From Rhynchopus sp. YZ270_cl-10 (Eukaryota; Euglenozoa; Diplonemea; Diplonemida; Diplonemidae): DNA of 64,000 bases. The position numbers and the translations under genes were made by a program. Positions 30,372 through 39,484 of the stretch are shown one piece after another; within the stretch, counting starts at the first letter, position 1, and the number at the start of each line of letters is the position of its first letter. The DNA is taken from the NCBI GenBank assembly GCA_964035575.1, contig OZ037872.1:124001-188000 (forward strand). Reading direction: 5' to 3'. The notes beneath the pieces are model-generated. The model had not been told where the DNA came from. It saw only the letters and a list, made by a program, of their open reading frames with translations, and did no database searches.

Positions 30372-31142
30372 TATGTCAACAGCAATAATAAATCTGTGTA
30401 GGGATGGATATGGGTCATTGTGAGGTGGACAGGAAGTACACACTACGCATGGTGGTGCACTTTGGTAAAGTAAAAAATAGAGCAGCTACGTTTGTTTGTT
30501 TGTATCAGGCCACCGAACTCATGAATAATAGGCTCGTAATTTACCTGGTAATTACAAAATAGGTTGAACATCGTGCAAAAGGATCAGTGTGTCTCAGGTT
30601 GAGCACACAACACCAATTTTACAGGTATCGATATAAAAAAAAAAAAAACAGATGCCAATGAATATACTTCCATACTTGGGGCATTCATCGAAGAAAAGAA
30701 AAAGAATAAAAAATAAAACTTGAAAGATGAAGTGCCGCTCGTGCACACACATATTTCAAAGCAATAACAAAACCGCTGCAACAGAGTTGAGACGGTAACA
30801 AAAGGAAAGAAAAATAAAACATTTTTTTTACGCTGTGAGAAGAGTGCTCACAACCTACAAAATACGTGTTGACTTCAGTAGCGGAGCATAAAAATGCAAC
30901 ACCGCTGAAGACGTCATGAGTGATCGGATACGAGAGGGACGAAACCCTTCCTCATTCACTATGATAAGTGTAATCGGATTGGTCCATTCACATGGAACCA
31001 TTGAAAGTTGCTAGATGCGCTAAGTCAGAAAAGACAATGCGCGTTCGGAGAAAGAAAGAGGAAAACATCATCACGGACTACACGAGCCTCGTGAAATACA
31101 CAATGAACAAAGAAACAAGAAACACACTACAACAGAAGCCTC
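30372..31142. other. spacer between paralogues 2 and 3
   Basis: No gene is visible. The segment from about 30563 is homologous to 33643 onward and belongs to the duplicated unit carrying paralogues 3 and 4. It is AT-rich. Confidence 0.6.
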
Positions 31143-32618
31143 CTAGTCGTCAAGTGTCGTTGGTGCACATGGGGTGCACGTCGGAGGACCGTTTGGAGGG
31201 ACTCTGAAGCACCAGTCCGACACACACTCGTTGTTCTCCCACTTGCACTCAGACACAGCAGAGCAGGTGTTCTGTGCACCGTACTCAGAGCAGTCGTAAG
31301 CTCCCTGACGCACAAAAATGGCGTAGTTCGACAGAGGACCACTCGTCTCGGGAAGCTCCTCAACCTCACCAGCAGGCACCAACTTGCGGAAGCCAACCAT
31401 GCGGTGTCTGTCGGACAGGTACCTGAAGCGTGGGGCACAGTGACCTGCTGTCCACCCCTCCACAGGCATCGAGGCAGGGAAGCCACCGTTTGTTGCAGAC
31501 GAGCATGGGGGGCAGTGGTACGCAACCACAATCACCTCGCAGGGGTGGTCTCCGCAGTTCTCAGGGCACTTCACGGCGTTGTGGCTCCCTGTTGCAACCA
31601 TGTTGTTCTGGTCGGGGAAGAAGGCCTGCACACCAGGACGCAGCAACACTTCAGGGAAGTTGTGCAGGTAGGCCGAACCCTCATCAAAGCGCCACGCCAT
31701 CATACCCTCAGACACGGTGTATGCCGGAAGTGTGTTCGACGCCATCGGACGCCACATGTCACGCACGATCGCACTGTGTGTACCAGCATCGTCACACGGC
31801 GGTGGTGGTGCAGCATCTTCGCACACGTCAACGTGCAGGGCAACGTACGTCTTCAGGCACGACTGGATGTTGACACTGTAGTCTGCGCTGCCCGACTTCT
31901 TCCAAGGGAACGAGCTTGGCACCCTGTTCGGGTTCGACGAGCTGCCCACGTACAGGTGTGACGCACGCACAGAGAAGCCTGCGAACATCGTGGTCGTCAC
32001 AGTCACTTTCCCTCCGTTGAAGGAGATCACGGCGTTGCCGACATGCTCACCATTCCTCACATCACACTGCGAAGCGCCCGACCAGATCTTCATCGTCTCA
32101 GTGTTGCCTTTGTACATCTTGTTGGACCACGCACCCCACGAGCGGCTGATGCAAGAGGAGCGTGAGCCCTTCGCCCATGAAGTCTTGCACCTGTCGTCGT
32201 TGTCGTCTCCCTTCGGCTTGCTGCCAGTGTCCTTGGGCTTGCTTCCTGTATCTTTCGGCTTGCTCCCAGTATCTTTGGGCTTGCTTCCAGTGTCTTTAGG
32301 TTTGCTTCCGGTGTCCTTCTTTTTGCTACCAGTGTCCTTCGGCTTGCTTCCGGTGTCCTTGGGCTTGCTGCCAGTATCTTTCGGCTTGCTTCCAGTGTCC
32401 TTGGGTTTGCTTCCGGTGTCCTTCTTTTTGCTACCAGTGTCCTTCGGCTTGCTTCCGGTATCCTTGGGCTTGCTACCTGTATCTTTGGACTTGCTTCCTG
32501 TATCCTTCTTTTTGCTACCGGTGTCCTTCGACTTGCTTCCGGAACCTCCGTGGCCTGTACCCTCAACCCCTTCAGCAACCAAGAGGCATGCCAGCGCGAC
32601 AAGCATAAAGGTGCGCAT
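31143..32618 (-). CDS. secreted two-domain protein with SKxKDTG repeat, paralogue 3 of 4
   Basis: The product is 491 residues from MRTFMLVALACLLVAEGVEG (signal peptide). After TGHGGSG come 15 tandem heptapeptides SK(P/K/S)KDTG (32214-32540), a strongly basic, probably extended region. The N-terminal beta-like domain (SHLYVGSSSNPNRVPSSFP) and the conserved cysteine-rich C-terminal domain follow, ending CAPTTLDD. The frame is open upstream to 33158, but that extension runs antisense through the recombinase remnant and is not part of the gene. Outside the heptapeptide array the protein appears identical to paralogue 4. Confidence 0.88.
   Translation of the reverse strand: MRTFMLVALACLLVAEGVEGTGHGGSGSKSKDTGSKKKDTGSKSKDTGSKPKDTGSKPKDTGSKKKDTGSKPKDTGSKPKDTGSKPKDTGSKPKDTGSKKKDTGSKPKDTGSKPKDTGSKPKDTGSKPKDTGSKPKGDDNDDRCKTSWAKGSRSSCISRSWGAWSNKMYKGNTETMKIWSGASQCDVRNGEHVGNAVISFNGGKVTVTTTMFAGFSVRASHLYVGSSSNPNRVPSSFPWKKSGSADYSVNIQSCLKTYVALHVDVCEDAAPPPPCDDAGTHSAIVRDMWRPMASNTLPAYTVSEGMMAWRFDEGSAYLHNFPEVLLRPGVQAFFPDQNNMVATGSHNAVKCPENCGDHPCEVIVVAYHCPPCSSATNGGFPASMPVEGWTAGHCAPRFRYLSDRHRMVGFRKLVPAGEVEELPETSGPLSNYAIFVRQGAYDCSEYGAQNTCSAVSECKWENNECVSDWCFRVPPNGPPTCTPCAPTTLDD
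32214..32540 (-). repeat. 15-copy 21-bp repeat encoding SKxKDTG (paralogue 3)
   Basis: The order of variants (S, K, S, P, P, K, P x4, K, P x4 at the third position) can be read directly. Paralogue 4 has 14 copies at 35126-35432 in a matching order with one proline-type unit fewer. This is the only clear difference between the two genes. Confidence 0.9.
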
Positions 32619-34055
32619 TATGTTAGTGTGTAAAATGCAATGCAAAATCTGTGTGGTCAGTTGTGGGGAATCAGGGAAGCATGCACGACAGGTGTTGCTG
32701 CACTCATGACTATAACGACTTTTATTGCCACCGTCTCTCGGTCCGCGCTCAGTGCGGAGGATATTGTGACTGTGAAGTGCAGTGCTGGTTTTTGCGAAAA
32801 AACGGACCTTTGTGTACGTGTTTTTTTGTTGGGGAGTTCTGTGACACACAGACCACACAGACAACACAAACGACATGTACACCCCACCCAAAAGAGTTCG
32901 TCCTGCGTCTGAGAGCTCAAGTGATTCATCGTCCTCAAGTGGATCACCCTCGTCGTCATCCTGCTCAGAACTACCTCCAAGGAAACGGCAAAAGGCGGTT
33001 GCACAGAACAGGAGCAGAGACCAATAAAACCATCTCCACGGTGTCAGGCCGAAAATCGAAAACAGTCTCTGACGAAGGAGTAGGAAACTTTTCGCGAGTT
33101 CGTGAACTGGAGGACAAAGGCGCTCACTGAGGCAGAGCTGGTTACCTATATCAATCACCGTCTCAAGAAAGTCAAATCAACGAGTGTGTAACGATTGGGC
33201 TTTGAAACTCTGAGCGTTACGCTGGCAGTGCATCAGAATAAGTTATGCGCAGGATTTGTACGACAACAACATGTGCGCCTCTGTAATGACAGGCCACTGC
33301 GGATGGAAGAGCGAGAGCATGATTCACACCTACGCAAAGAGTTCCCAAGCAAACCAGATAGTGGTGGCAGTACGCATGGGTGATCCCGTAGTGCCAGTCC
33401 CGTGCAACAACAAGTAAATCACGGGGCTTCGGCAGCGGGTAGGTCAGTCAACATCAACGGTGATATCCTATCTCAAGTTCTGTCTTAAAGTGCTGTCAAG
33501 CGTTTCGGAGTGCACCCCACCCAGATCATGAATGTTGAAAACTTACATTAGAAAATCTTTTTTTGTCTTAGGAATATGGAGCATGATGCCGTCCTCAACT
33601 CTTTGTATTTGATGTACGAAGAAAGTCAAAGAGGAACAATGCTGAACAACGTGCAAAAGGATCAGTATGTCTCAGGTTGAGCACACATCAAATTTGCAAA
33701 TATCAATGTAAAAACGATAAAGGATGAATATGCTTCCATACTTGGGGCTTTCATCCAAGAAAAATAGCAAAACTGCTGCCGCCTCAGAGTTGAGACGGTA
33801 ACAAAAGGAAAGAACATATGTTTCTGTCATGAGTGATCGGATACGAGAGGGACGAAACCCTTCCTCATTCACTATGATAAGTGTAATCGGATTGGTCCAT
33901 TCACATGGAACCATTGAAAGTTGCTAGATGCGCTAAGTCAGAAAAGACAATGCGCGTTCGGAGAAAGAAAGAGGAAAACATCATCACGGACTACACGAGC
34001 CTCGTGAAATACACAATGAACAAAGAAACAAGAAACACACTACAACAGAAGCCTC
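32619..34055. other. spacer between paralogues 3 and 4
   Basis: This spacer holds the recombinase-element remnant (32875-33410) and the duplicated 3' flank of paralogue 4 (from 33643). No host gene is visible. Confidence 0.65.
32875..33420 (+). mobile_element. remnant of a tyrosine-recombinase element
   Basis: A plus-strand stretch near 33240-33410 reads as the catalytic end of a tyrosine recombinase, with TGHCGWKSESMIHTYAKSS, that is the GH box and the Tyr nucleophile in the expected spacing. Earlier, about 33120-33190, ALTEAELVTYINHRLKKVKS resembles the N-terminal helical part of such enzymes. A short Ser-rich frame with a PPRKRQK basic patch lies at 32875-33027. The family could be Crypton or a DIRS-type element. 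It is a broken fossil with several breaks, sitting between two near-identical paralogues, and its termini were not found. Confidence 0.5.
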
Positions 34056-35510
34056 CTAGTCGTCAAGTGTCGTTGGTGCACATGGGGTGCACGTCGGAGG
34101 ACCGTTTGGAGGGACTCTGAAGCACCAGTCCGACACACACTCGTTGTTCTCCCACTTGCACTCAGACACAGCAGAGCAGGTGTTCTGTGCACCGTACTCA
34201 GAGCAGTCGTAAGCTCCCTGACGCACAAAAATGGCGTAGTTCGACAGAGGACCACTCGTCTCGGGAAGCTCCTCAACCTCACCAGCAGGCACCAACTTGC
34301 GGAAGCCAACCATGCGGTGTCTGTCGGACAGGTACCTGAAGCGTGGGGCACAGTGACCTGCTGTCCACCCCTCCACAGGCATCGAGGCAGGGAAGCCACC
34401 GTTTGTTGCAGACGAGCATGGGGGGCAGTGGTACGCAACCACAATCACCTCGCAGGGGTGGTCTCCGCAGTTCTCAGGGCACTTCACGGCGTTGTGGCTC
34501 CCTGTTGCAACCATGTTGTTCTGGTCGGGGAAGAAGGCCTGCACACCAGGACGCAGCAACACTTCAGGGAAGTTGTGCAGGTAGGCCGAACCCTCATCAA
34601 AGCGCCACGCCATCATACCCTCAGACACGGTGTATGCCGGAAGTGTGTTCGACGCCATCGGACGCCACATGTCACGCACGATCGCACTGTGTGTACCAGC
34701 ATCGTCACACGGCGGTGGTGGTGCAGCATCTTCGCACACGTCAACGTGCAGGGCAACGTACGTCTTCAGGCACGACTGGATGTTGACACTGTAGTCTGCG
34801 CTGCCCGACTTCTTCCAAGGGAACGAGCTTGGCACCCTGTTCGGGTTCGACGAGCTGCCCACGTACAGGTGTGACGCACGCACAGAGAAGCCTGCGAACA
34901 TCGTGGTCGTCACAGTCACTTTCCCTCCGTTGAAGGAGATCACGGCGTTGCCGACATGCTCACCATTCCTCACATCACACTGCGAAGCGCCCGACCAGAT
35001 CTTCATCGTCTCAGTGTTGCCTTTGTACATCTTGTTGGACCACGCACCCCACGAGCGGCTGATGCAAGAGGAGCGTGAGCCCTTCGCCCATGAAGTCTTG
35101 CACCTGTCGTCGTTGTCGTCTCCCTTCGGCTTGCTGCCAGTGTCCTTGGGCTTGCTTCCTGTATCTTTCGGCTTGCTCCCAGTATCTTTGGGCTTGCTTC
35201 CAGTGTCTTTAGGTTTGCTTCCGGTGTCCTTCTTTTTGCTACCAGTGTCCTTCGGCTTGCTTCCGGTGTCCTTGGGCTTGCTGCCAGTATCTTTCGGCTT
35301 GCTTCCAGTGTCCTTGGGTTTGCTTCCGGTGTCCTTCTTTTTGCTTCCAGTGTCCTTCGGCTTGCTACCTGTATCTTTGGACTTGCTTCCTGTATCCTTC
35401 TTTTTGCTACCGGTGTCCTTCGACTTGCTTCCGGAACCTCCGTGGCCTGTACCCTCAACCCCTTCAGCAACCAAGAGGCATGCCAGCGCGACAAGCATAA
35501 AGGTGCGCAT
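34056..35510 (-). CDS. secreted two-domain protein with SKxKDTG repeat, paralogue 4 of 4
   Basis: The product is 484 residues: the same signal peptide, heptapeptide region (14 copies), N-terminal domain and C-terminal domain as paralogue 3, and identical to it apart from one missing heptapeptide. Its 5' flank differs beyond 35544, where a CATCCCA microsatellite and then the PIG-S gene begin. The duplicated block therefore carries only about 35 bp of upstream DNA, so the two copies may be driven by different promoters. Confidence 0.88.
   Translation of the reverse strand: MRTFMLVALACLLVAEGVEGTGHGGSGSKSKDTGSKKKDTGSKSKDTGSKPKDTGSKKKDTGSKPKDTGSKPKDTGSKPKDTGSKPKDTGSKKKDTGSKPKDTGSKPKDTGSKPKDTGSKPKDTGSKPKGDDNDDRCKTSWAKGSRSSCISRSWGAWSNKMYKGNTETMKIWSGASQCDVRNGEHVGNAVISFNGGKVTVTTTMFAGFSVRASHLYVGSSSNPNRVPSSFPWKKSGSADYSVNIQSCLKTYVALHVDVCEDAAPPPPCDDAGTHSAIVRDMWRPMASNTLPAYTVSEGMMAWRFDEGSAYLHNFPEVLLRPGVQAFFPDQNNMVATGSHNAVKCPENCGDHPCEVIVVAYHCPPCSSATNGGFPASMPVEGWTAGHCAPRFRYLSDRHRMVGFRKLVPAGEVEELPETSGPLSNYAIFVRQGAYDCSEYGAQNTCSAVSECKWENNECVSDWCFRVPPNGPPTCTPCAPTTLDD
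35126..35432 (-). repeat. 14-copy 21-bp repeat encoding SKxKDTG (paralogue 4)
   Basis: This is the same array as in paralogue 3, one unit shorter. See the duplicated block 33643-35544. Confidence 0.9.
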
Positions 35511-35640
35511 TATGTTAGTGTGTAAAATGCAATGCAAAATCTGTCACGGTTACATATTTTGCGGGGGTTTTGGGGAAATTGCACGCCACCAACTCGAATC
35601 CCCCCCACTTTTTTCGTTAAAGCACACAGCCCTTTCTCCC

Positions 35641-35722
35641 CCACCCCACATCCCACATCCCACATCCCACATCCCACATCCCACATCCCACATCCCACAT
35701 CCCACATCCCACATCCCACACT
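35641..35722. repeat. CATCCCA microsatellite
   Basis: About eleven tandem copies of the 7-bp unit CATCCCA occupy the short gap between the duplicated block and the 3' end of the PIG-S gene. Confidence 0.95.
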
Positions 35723-35732
35723 ACCCACCCTC

Positions 35733-36716
35733 TCACGCCTTGCCACGCTCTGCCTTGGAGGTCTTCAACTCCCATACCACACCTATGAGGCATGTTGCTA
35801 CGATAGGGAAGAAGAGTGGCAAATACACTGCGAAGAGGTGGGTCGGTGGGAAGTAGGTGCTGGTGATCAAATGCGGGCTGGCGAAGGCGAGACGCGCTTC
35901 TTGAAGCGCAGCGAACGCACGACTGCGACGCATCCCTTCATCCTTCCCACCTGACAGCTCCTCTTCCACTGCTACGAGGTGACCAATGGACCGTTCTATC
36001 TGCGCATACACCACACCATGCAGCGGGAGTCTCTGCACCGCTGACAGTGTCTCCACCAATGAACCCAACGTCTCACACGCCGCCACCACGGCCTCATCGG
36101 TCCCCCCCAACGGCCCCAACTCCCTTTGCAACAACGTTGCAAACCGTGCCTCGCTTTCCCTCAAATCCAACGCAACACTACCCCCTTCACCACTCCCATC
36201 AATAACACAAATCCCACCCTCACTCTTTTCATACGAACATCTTGGCAACGCAAAATCCGCTTCCACAGGCGTACCTACAATATGCACGACCAACCCTACC
36301 TCCCAATGCAACGGTGAATCCTCGGTAAATGCTTCTCTCGCATAGGATCGTGCAGACCCAGGGTTTGCGGTGTAGTAGACAGCCTGCAGATCTCTGGTCA
36401 CATCTATTCCAGGAATGACAACACCATTTGAAACAACGGAACCCAAATCCGGCAGGTACCGCTGTGGGTCCGGTATGCTCACTGTATACGAAACGTGCAT
36501 GGAATTTAACACAGTGCGCACGGCACCTTTTTGCGATCCGCACACCTTCTCTACTGTGCCTGCCAGCACCTCCGTCGACTCGACGCGGTTTACGATGAGT
36601 TGTGGGACTGCGACGACTGCGACAGCTGCAGCGAACACAACGTAGCAGGCGAGACCCCTTCTGGAGGTGTCCTTAGCGGCATCAGAGCGAGGCGGAGGTG
36701 GTGTTGCGGTGCTCAT
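35733..36716 (-). CDS. GPI transamidase subunit PIG-S homologue
   Basis: The product is 327 residues. An N-terminal TM helix (about 24-44) is followed by a lumenal domain and a C-terminal TM helix (about 292-314). The end, TYFPPTHLFAVYLPLFFPIV then a basic tail, matches the PIG-S signature YFPxxxxFAxYxPLFxPxxV. Before it, SRAFAALQEARLAFASP fits the helical SAxxAS..A segment that precedes the signature in PIG-S. The complex attaches GPI anchors to proteins in the ER lumen. The protein is short against about 550 residues in animals, so the central lumenal region is reduced. Element B lies about 70-115 nt upstream of the ATG. Confidence 0.8.
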   Translation of the reverse strand: MSTATPPPPRSDAAKDTSRRGLACYVVFAAAVAVVAVPQLIVNRVESTEVLAGTVEKVCGSQKGAVRTVLNSMHVSYTVSIPDPQRYLPDLGSVVSNGVVIPGIDVTRDLQAVYYTANPGSARSYAREAFTEDSPLHWEVGLVVHIVGTPVEADFALPRCSYEKSEGGICVIDGSGEGGSVALDLRESEARFATLLQRELGPLGGTDEAVVAACETLGSLVETLSAVQRLPLHGVVYAQIERSIGHLVAVEEELSGGKDEGMRRSRAFAALQEARLAFASPHLITSTYFPPTHLFAVYLPLFFPIVATCLIGVVWELKTSKAERGKA

Positions 36717-36785
36717 CCTTCGAGTGATGAGTTGATGTGTTTCTTCAGAGGAAGTGCTGCAAAAAAATATAAAATAAACGTCGAC

Positions 36786-36832
36786 AAGATGAACCCAGGC
36801 CTCTCGTGCGGAGTAATCAGTTAATCCCAGGG
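36786..36832 (-). promoter_or_regulatory. upstream element B, copy at the PIG-S gene
   Basis: The plus strand reads AGATGAACCCAGGCCTCTCG then TGCGGAGTAATCAG. Similar blocks lie upstream of the calcium channel gene (56498-56560) and at 26703 and 60008. In gene sense the shared core is CGAGAGG, located 70-90 nt before the ATG. Confidence 0.4.
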
Positions 36833-37257
36833 AGAATAAATAGGACTATAAAAAGAAAACAGATGTGTAATGGTGGAGGGAGGTGGTGCGAGGGGGACTC
36901 ACTGAAGGGGGGGGTGGAGGGGGCACCTTGTGTTGAATTGTATGAGGAAATCATGGGGGGGGCGGGGAGCAGCAAACCCGTAAACACAAACCCGCAAACC
37001 TTGTGCTCCCGCTAAGGAAAAATCCGGTCATATATCAGCTAAAATATCGTTAGGCGTATTATTATAAAGGCCTGTTTCTGGAGCCACTTTAACCTATTAG
37101 CCACCAAGGGGGGGTGGGTCTGAGATTATTGAAAGAATTCCAATTCATTTCAACCACGCGATTGACTGAAAAAAGCCTTTTTTGGTCCAGCAAACCCTAG
37201 CGAGGATACGTTGGCATGGGCGGTTGGAACAAGGGGCCTTTTCTGCGATTTCCTATC

Positions 37258-37407
37258 AATGGATTATCGGACACTTTCACTGCAGGAGCTGCAAGACTTT
37301 GCGGAGTTGAGATCGCTATCCGTGGAAAACACGTCAACTTCAGAGATCCTCGGCATGCTTGACGAGCACGATGACGAGAGGCATCCCAGAGCTGATGGTC
37401 ATTGATG
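37258..37407 (+). pseudogene. gene-like fragment with SAP-like helix pattern
   Basis: The fragment MDYRTLSLQELQDFAELRSL then SVENTSTSEILGMLDEHDDE resembles a SAP helix-turn-helix (LxLxELxxxxxxxxLxxxxxxxxxxLxxML). It stops after 49 codons. Following plus-strand frames up to 37640 also look coding-like in patches. I read this as a decayed gene or element remnant just left of the palindromic repeat. Confidence 0.3.
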
Positions 37408-37653
37408 AAGGAAGATGAAAATGAAGGAAATGCCAATGGGGGCGGAAACGAGGGTGAAAGCGATGATGGTGTTGTGTTTACCCTCACATCACGAAGTCTT
37501 GCCGTTCAAGAATGTGTTTCATGTGTACGATTCAGCAGCATCATGGCGGGATGGTGTACCTTTGCAAAAAAAAAAATGTTGGACATACTGAGGAACTGTG
37601 GGGAGGTGCAAGAAACGCCACGATGGCCGTCGAATTAGTTGTCCGCACGCTAT

Positions 37654-38078
37654 GTATGCCTAGGCATACCTAGAAGGCGAATTTCGTATTCGCCCTACAT
37701 TCGGATCCGAATGTGGCATATTCGCCTCTCTTCGGATATTCGCCCTATATTCGGATCCGATTACGATATTCGGATCCGAATGTAGGGCGAATATGGATTC
37801 GCCTTCTAGGTATGCCTAGGCATACCTAGAAGGCGAATATGATATTCGGCCTATATTCGGATCCAAAATTCTTGGGCCATATTCGGCCTATATTCGGATC
37901 CGAGTATAGGCCGAATATAGGGCGAATATCCGAATATAGGGCGAATATGCATATTCGGATCCGAATACAGGCCGAATATCATATTCGCCCTATATTCGCC
38001 CTATATTCGGATATTCGGCCTATATTCGGATCCGAATATAGGCCGAATATCCTATTCGCTTTCTAGGTATGCCTAGGG
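37654..38078. repeat. palindromic foldback repeat array (ATATTCGGATCCGAATAT type)
   Basis: The block is built of ATTCGGATCCGAAT palindromes and GGGCGAATAT / ATATTCGCCC arms. It begins CCTAGGCATACCTAGAAGGC (37659) and ends with the inverse, GCTTTCTAGGTATGCCTAGG, by 38078. An internal junction at 37800-37836 carries both ends back to back. It therefore looks like two nested or adjacent foldback (MITE-like) units of about 160 and 265 bp. Confidence 0.8.
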
Positions 38079-38764
38079 GAGGGGAGGGGAGAAAAAAAAG
38101 TGGTTTGAAAAATAGAAGGTTTTGTGGCGTTTTTTTCTCTCGCGTTTGATTTCCCATTTGGGGGAGAAATAAGGGGGTCAAGAGATGGATGTAGTTAGGC
38201 AAAGTTTTGGGTTTTTTTCTCCCTTTCCAACACTTTCCAAATTTATTGTTGGATTGTGTTGGGTCCACGGACAGAAGGAATCTCATTGGTCCATTCATGC
38301 GCGTCTTTAATTAGAAGACGAGGCATGTGGGCTACCTTAAGAGAGTCATAGTTACTCCTGTAACGTGAAAGGGAAACAAAAAACTGTATGATGGAAAGAG
38401 TTCAGATGTTTTTCTTTTGAGAGAATTGCATTCTACGAAAGACAAATGACTCATTTTTGCGTTCAATTCCTTTCCTCAAAAATGAATGATAAAAAAAAAA
38501 AGGGAATCGTGTTTAAGTCTGAAGTCGTTGCTGAAGTTACGCTACCGTAACCGTGACCATATGCCGTGACCTTCCGCTCTTTAGGAATTGCCCACAGCTG
38601 CTTGCATACACTTTTCTTTTTGAGAGAACACATCGCTGAAAGTGCCTTCCAAGCACATGGCAGCGTTTTGTGTGGGGAAAAAAACAAACAAAACAATAAT
38701 GTTCATACAATGCAACGAGACCGACTACGCCTGAAAATAGGCATGTCTGCAAAAATCTATCTGA

Positions 38765-38850
38765 CACGTGGCTGAGGCGTACTAATACTTTCACGCCTCA
38801 ACCACTCCTGTATCAGGCCTTAGCGTAGGCTTGTTCGGCCTCACTGCATT
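38765..38850. other. possible structured RNA or hairpin region
   Basis: GGCTGAGGCGT pairs with ACGCCTCAACC around an 11-base loop containing TACTAAT. A second arm, AGGCC...GGCCT, follows within 40 bases. A T-rich run comes about 40 bp downstream. It resembles no tRNA or snRNA I know, so this is only a candidate. Confidence 0.2.
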
Positions 38851-39484
38851 GTACAAAATATTTTTTGCAAATACAACACAGCGACGAAGCAACGCCAACC
38901 TCCCCCCACAGGGGAGGACGTCACTACACTGTACATCAACAACAACAAAAAAAAGCAAAAAAAATTAGCATGAAAAGGGCTACACAATGTAGAACCCTAA
39001 GATGTGTGTGCCTCTCTTACGCCTATGTCACCTGAACAAAATAAATCACTCCTTTTCAGAGAGGAAGCCAGGGGGGGGGAAAAAATTGATACAAATATCT
39101 CATCAGCCCATTCGTGAGCTTGATGGATTCGTTAGTGTCAGGAAGGAAAGAGGAAGGCAAAAGATGGGTCGCGTCTACACCTCCGTTGTGTTTGGTCAAC
39201 CCTGCAAGATACACAAAGATGCATCTGATGAAACCACTCTAACGTCTCATTTTTCACCTTTTATAGTTCCGTTTTGTGAAGAACCTACAAAAACAAATAG
39301 TTCCGTGCAATGCAAAGCTGCGGGAAAAAAACCCTAAAAAGTCATTTTGAAAACACCCAGCTTATGAAATGCAATCATGGAGGTGAAATAAATGAAAAAG
39401 TGGAAGCCACTTCAGGGAATTGGACGTAAATACCCATTGCCGTCCGTAAAGGGTTAAAAAAATGCAAAAAAGGGTTCAAACGAC

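Larger units (their letters stand above)
30563..32653. repeat. recent segmental duplication, copy 1 (partner 33643-35544)
   Basis: From about 30914 to 32653 and 33827 to 35544 the two copies read as identical except for the 21-bp length change. Similarity continues more weakly into the 3' flank (30563-30810 versus 33643-33810, with indels). The sharp right boundary follows AATGCAATGCAAAATCTGT in both copies. Confidence 0.85.
33643..35544. repeat. recent segmental duplication, copy 2 (partner 30563-32653)
   Basis: See partner. The core 33827-35544 matches copy 1 base for base by eye, apart from the heptapeptide array. Confidence 0.85.
36717..39484. other. long intergenic region
   Basis: It holds element B, a gene-like fragment at 37258, the palindromic repeat at 37654-38078, a possible structured region near 38765-38850, and AT-rich filler. 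A 111-codon plus-strand frame at 39002-39337 has no recognisable feature and is not called. Confidence 0.6.

Noticed and set aside
32619-33158. N-terminal extension of paralogue 3 to 33158
   Set aside because: It runs antisense through the recombinase remnant and precedes a perfect signal peptide at 32618. The twin gene lacks it.
35641-35722. CATCCCA array as a telomeric repeat
   Set aside because: It is short, internal and lies between two genes; nothing marks a chromosome end.
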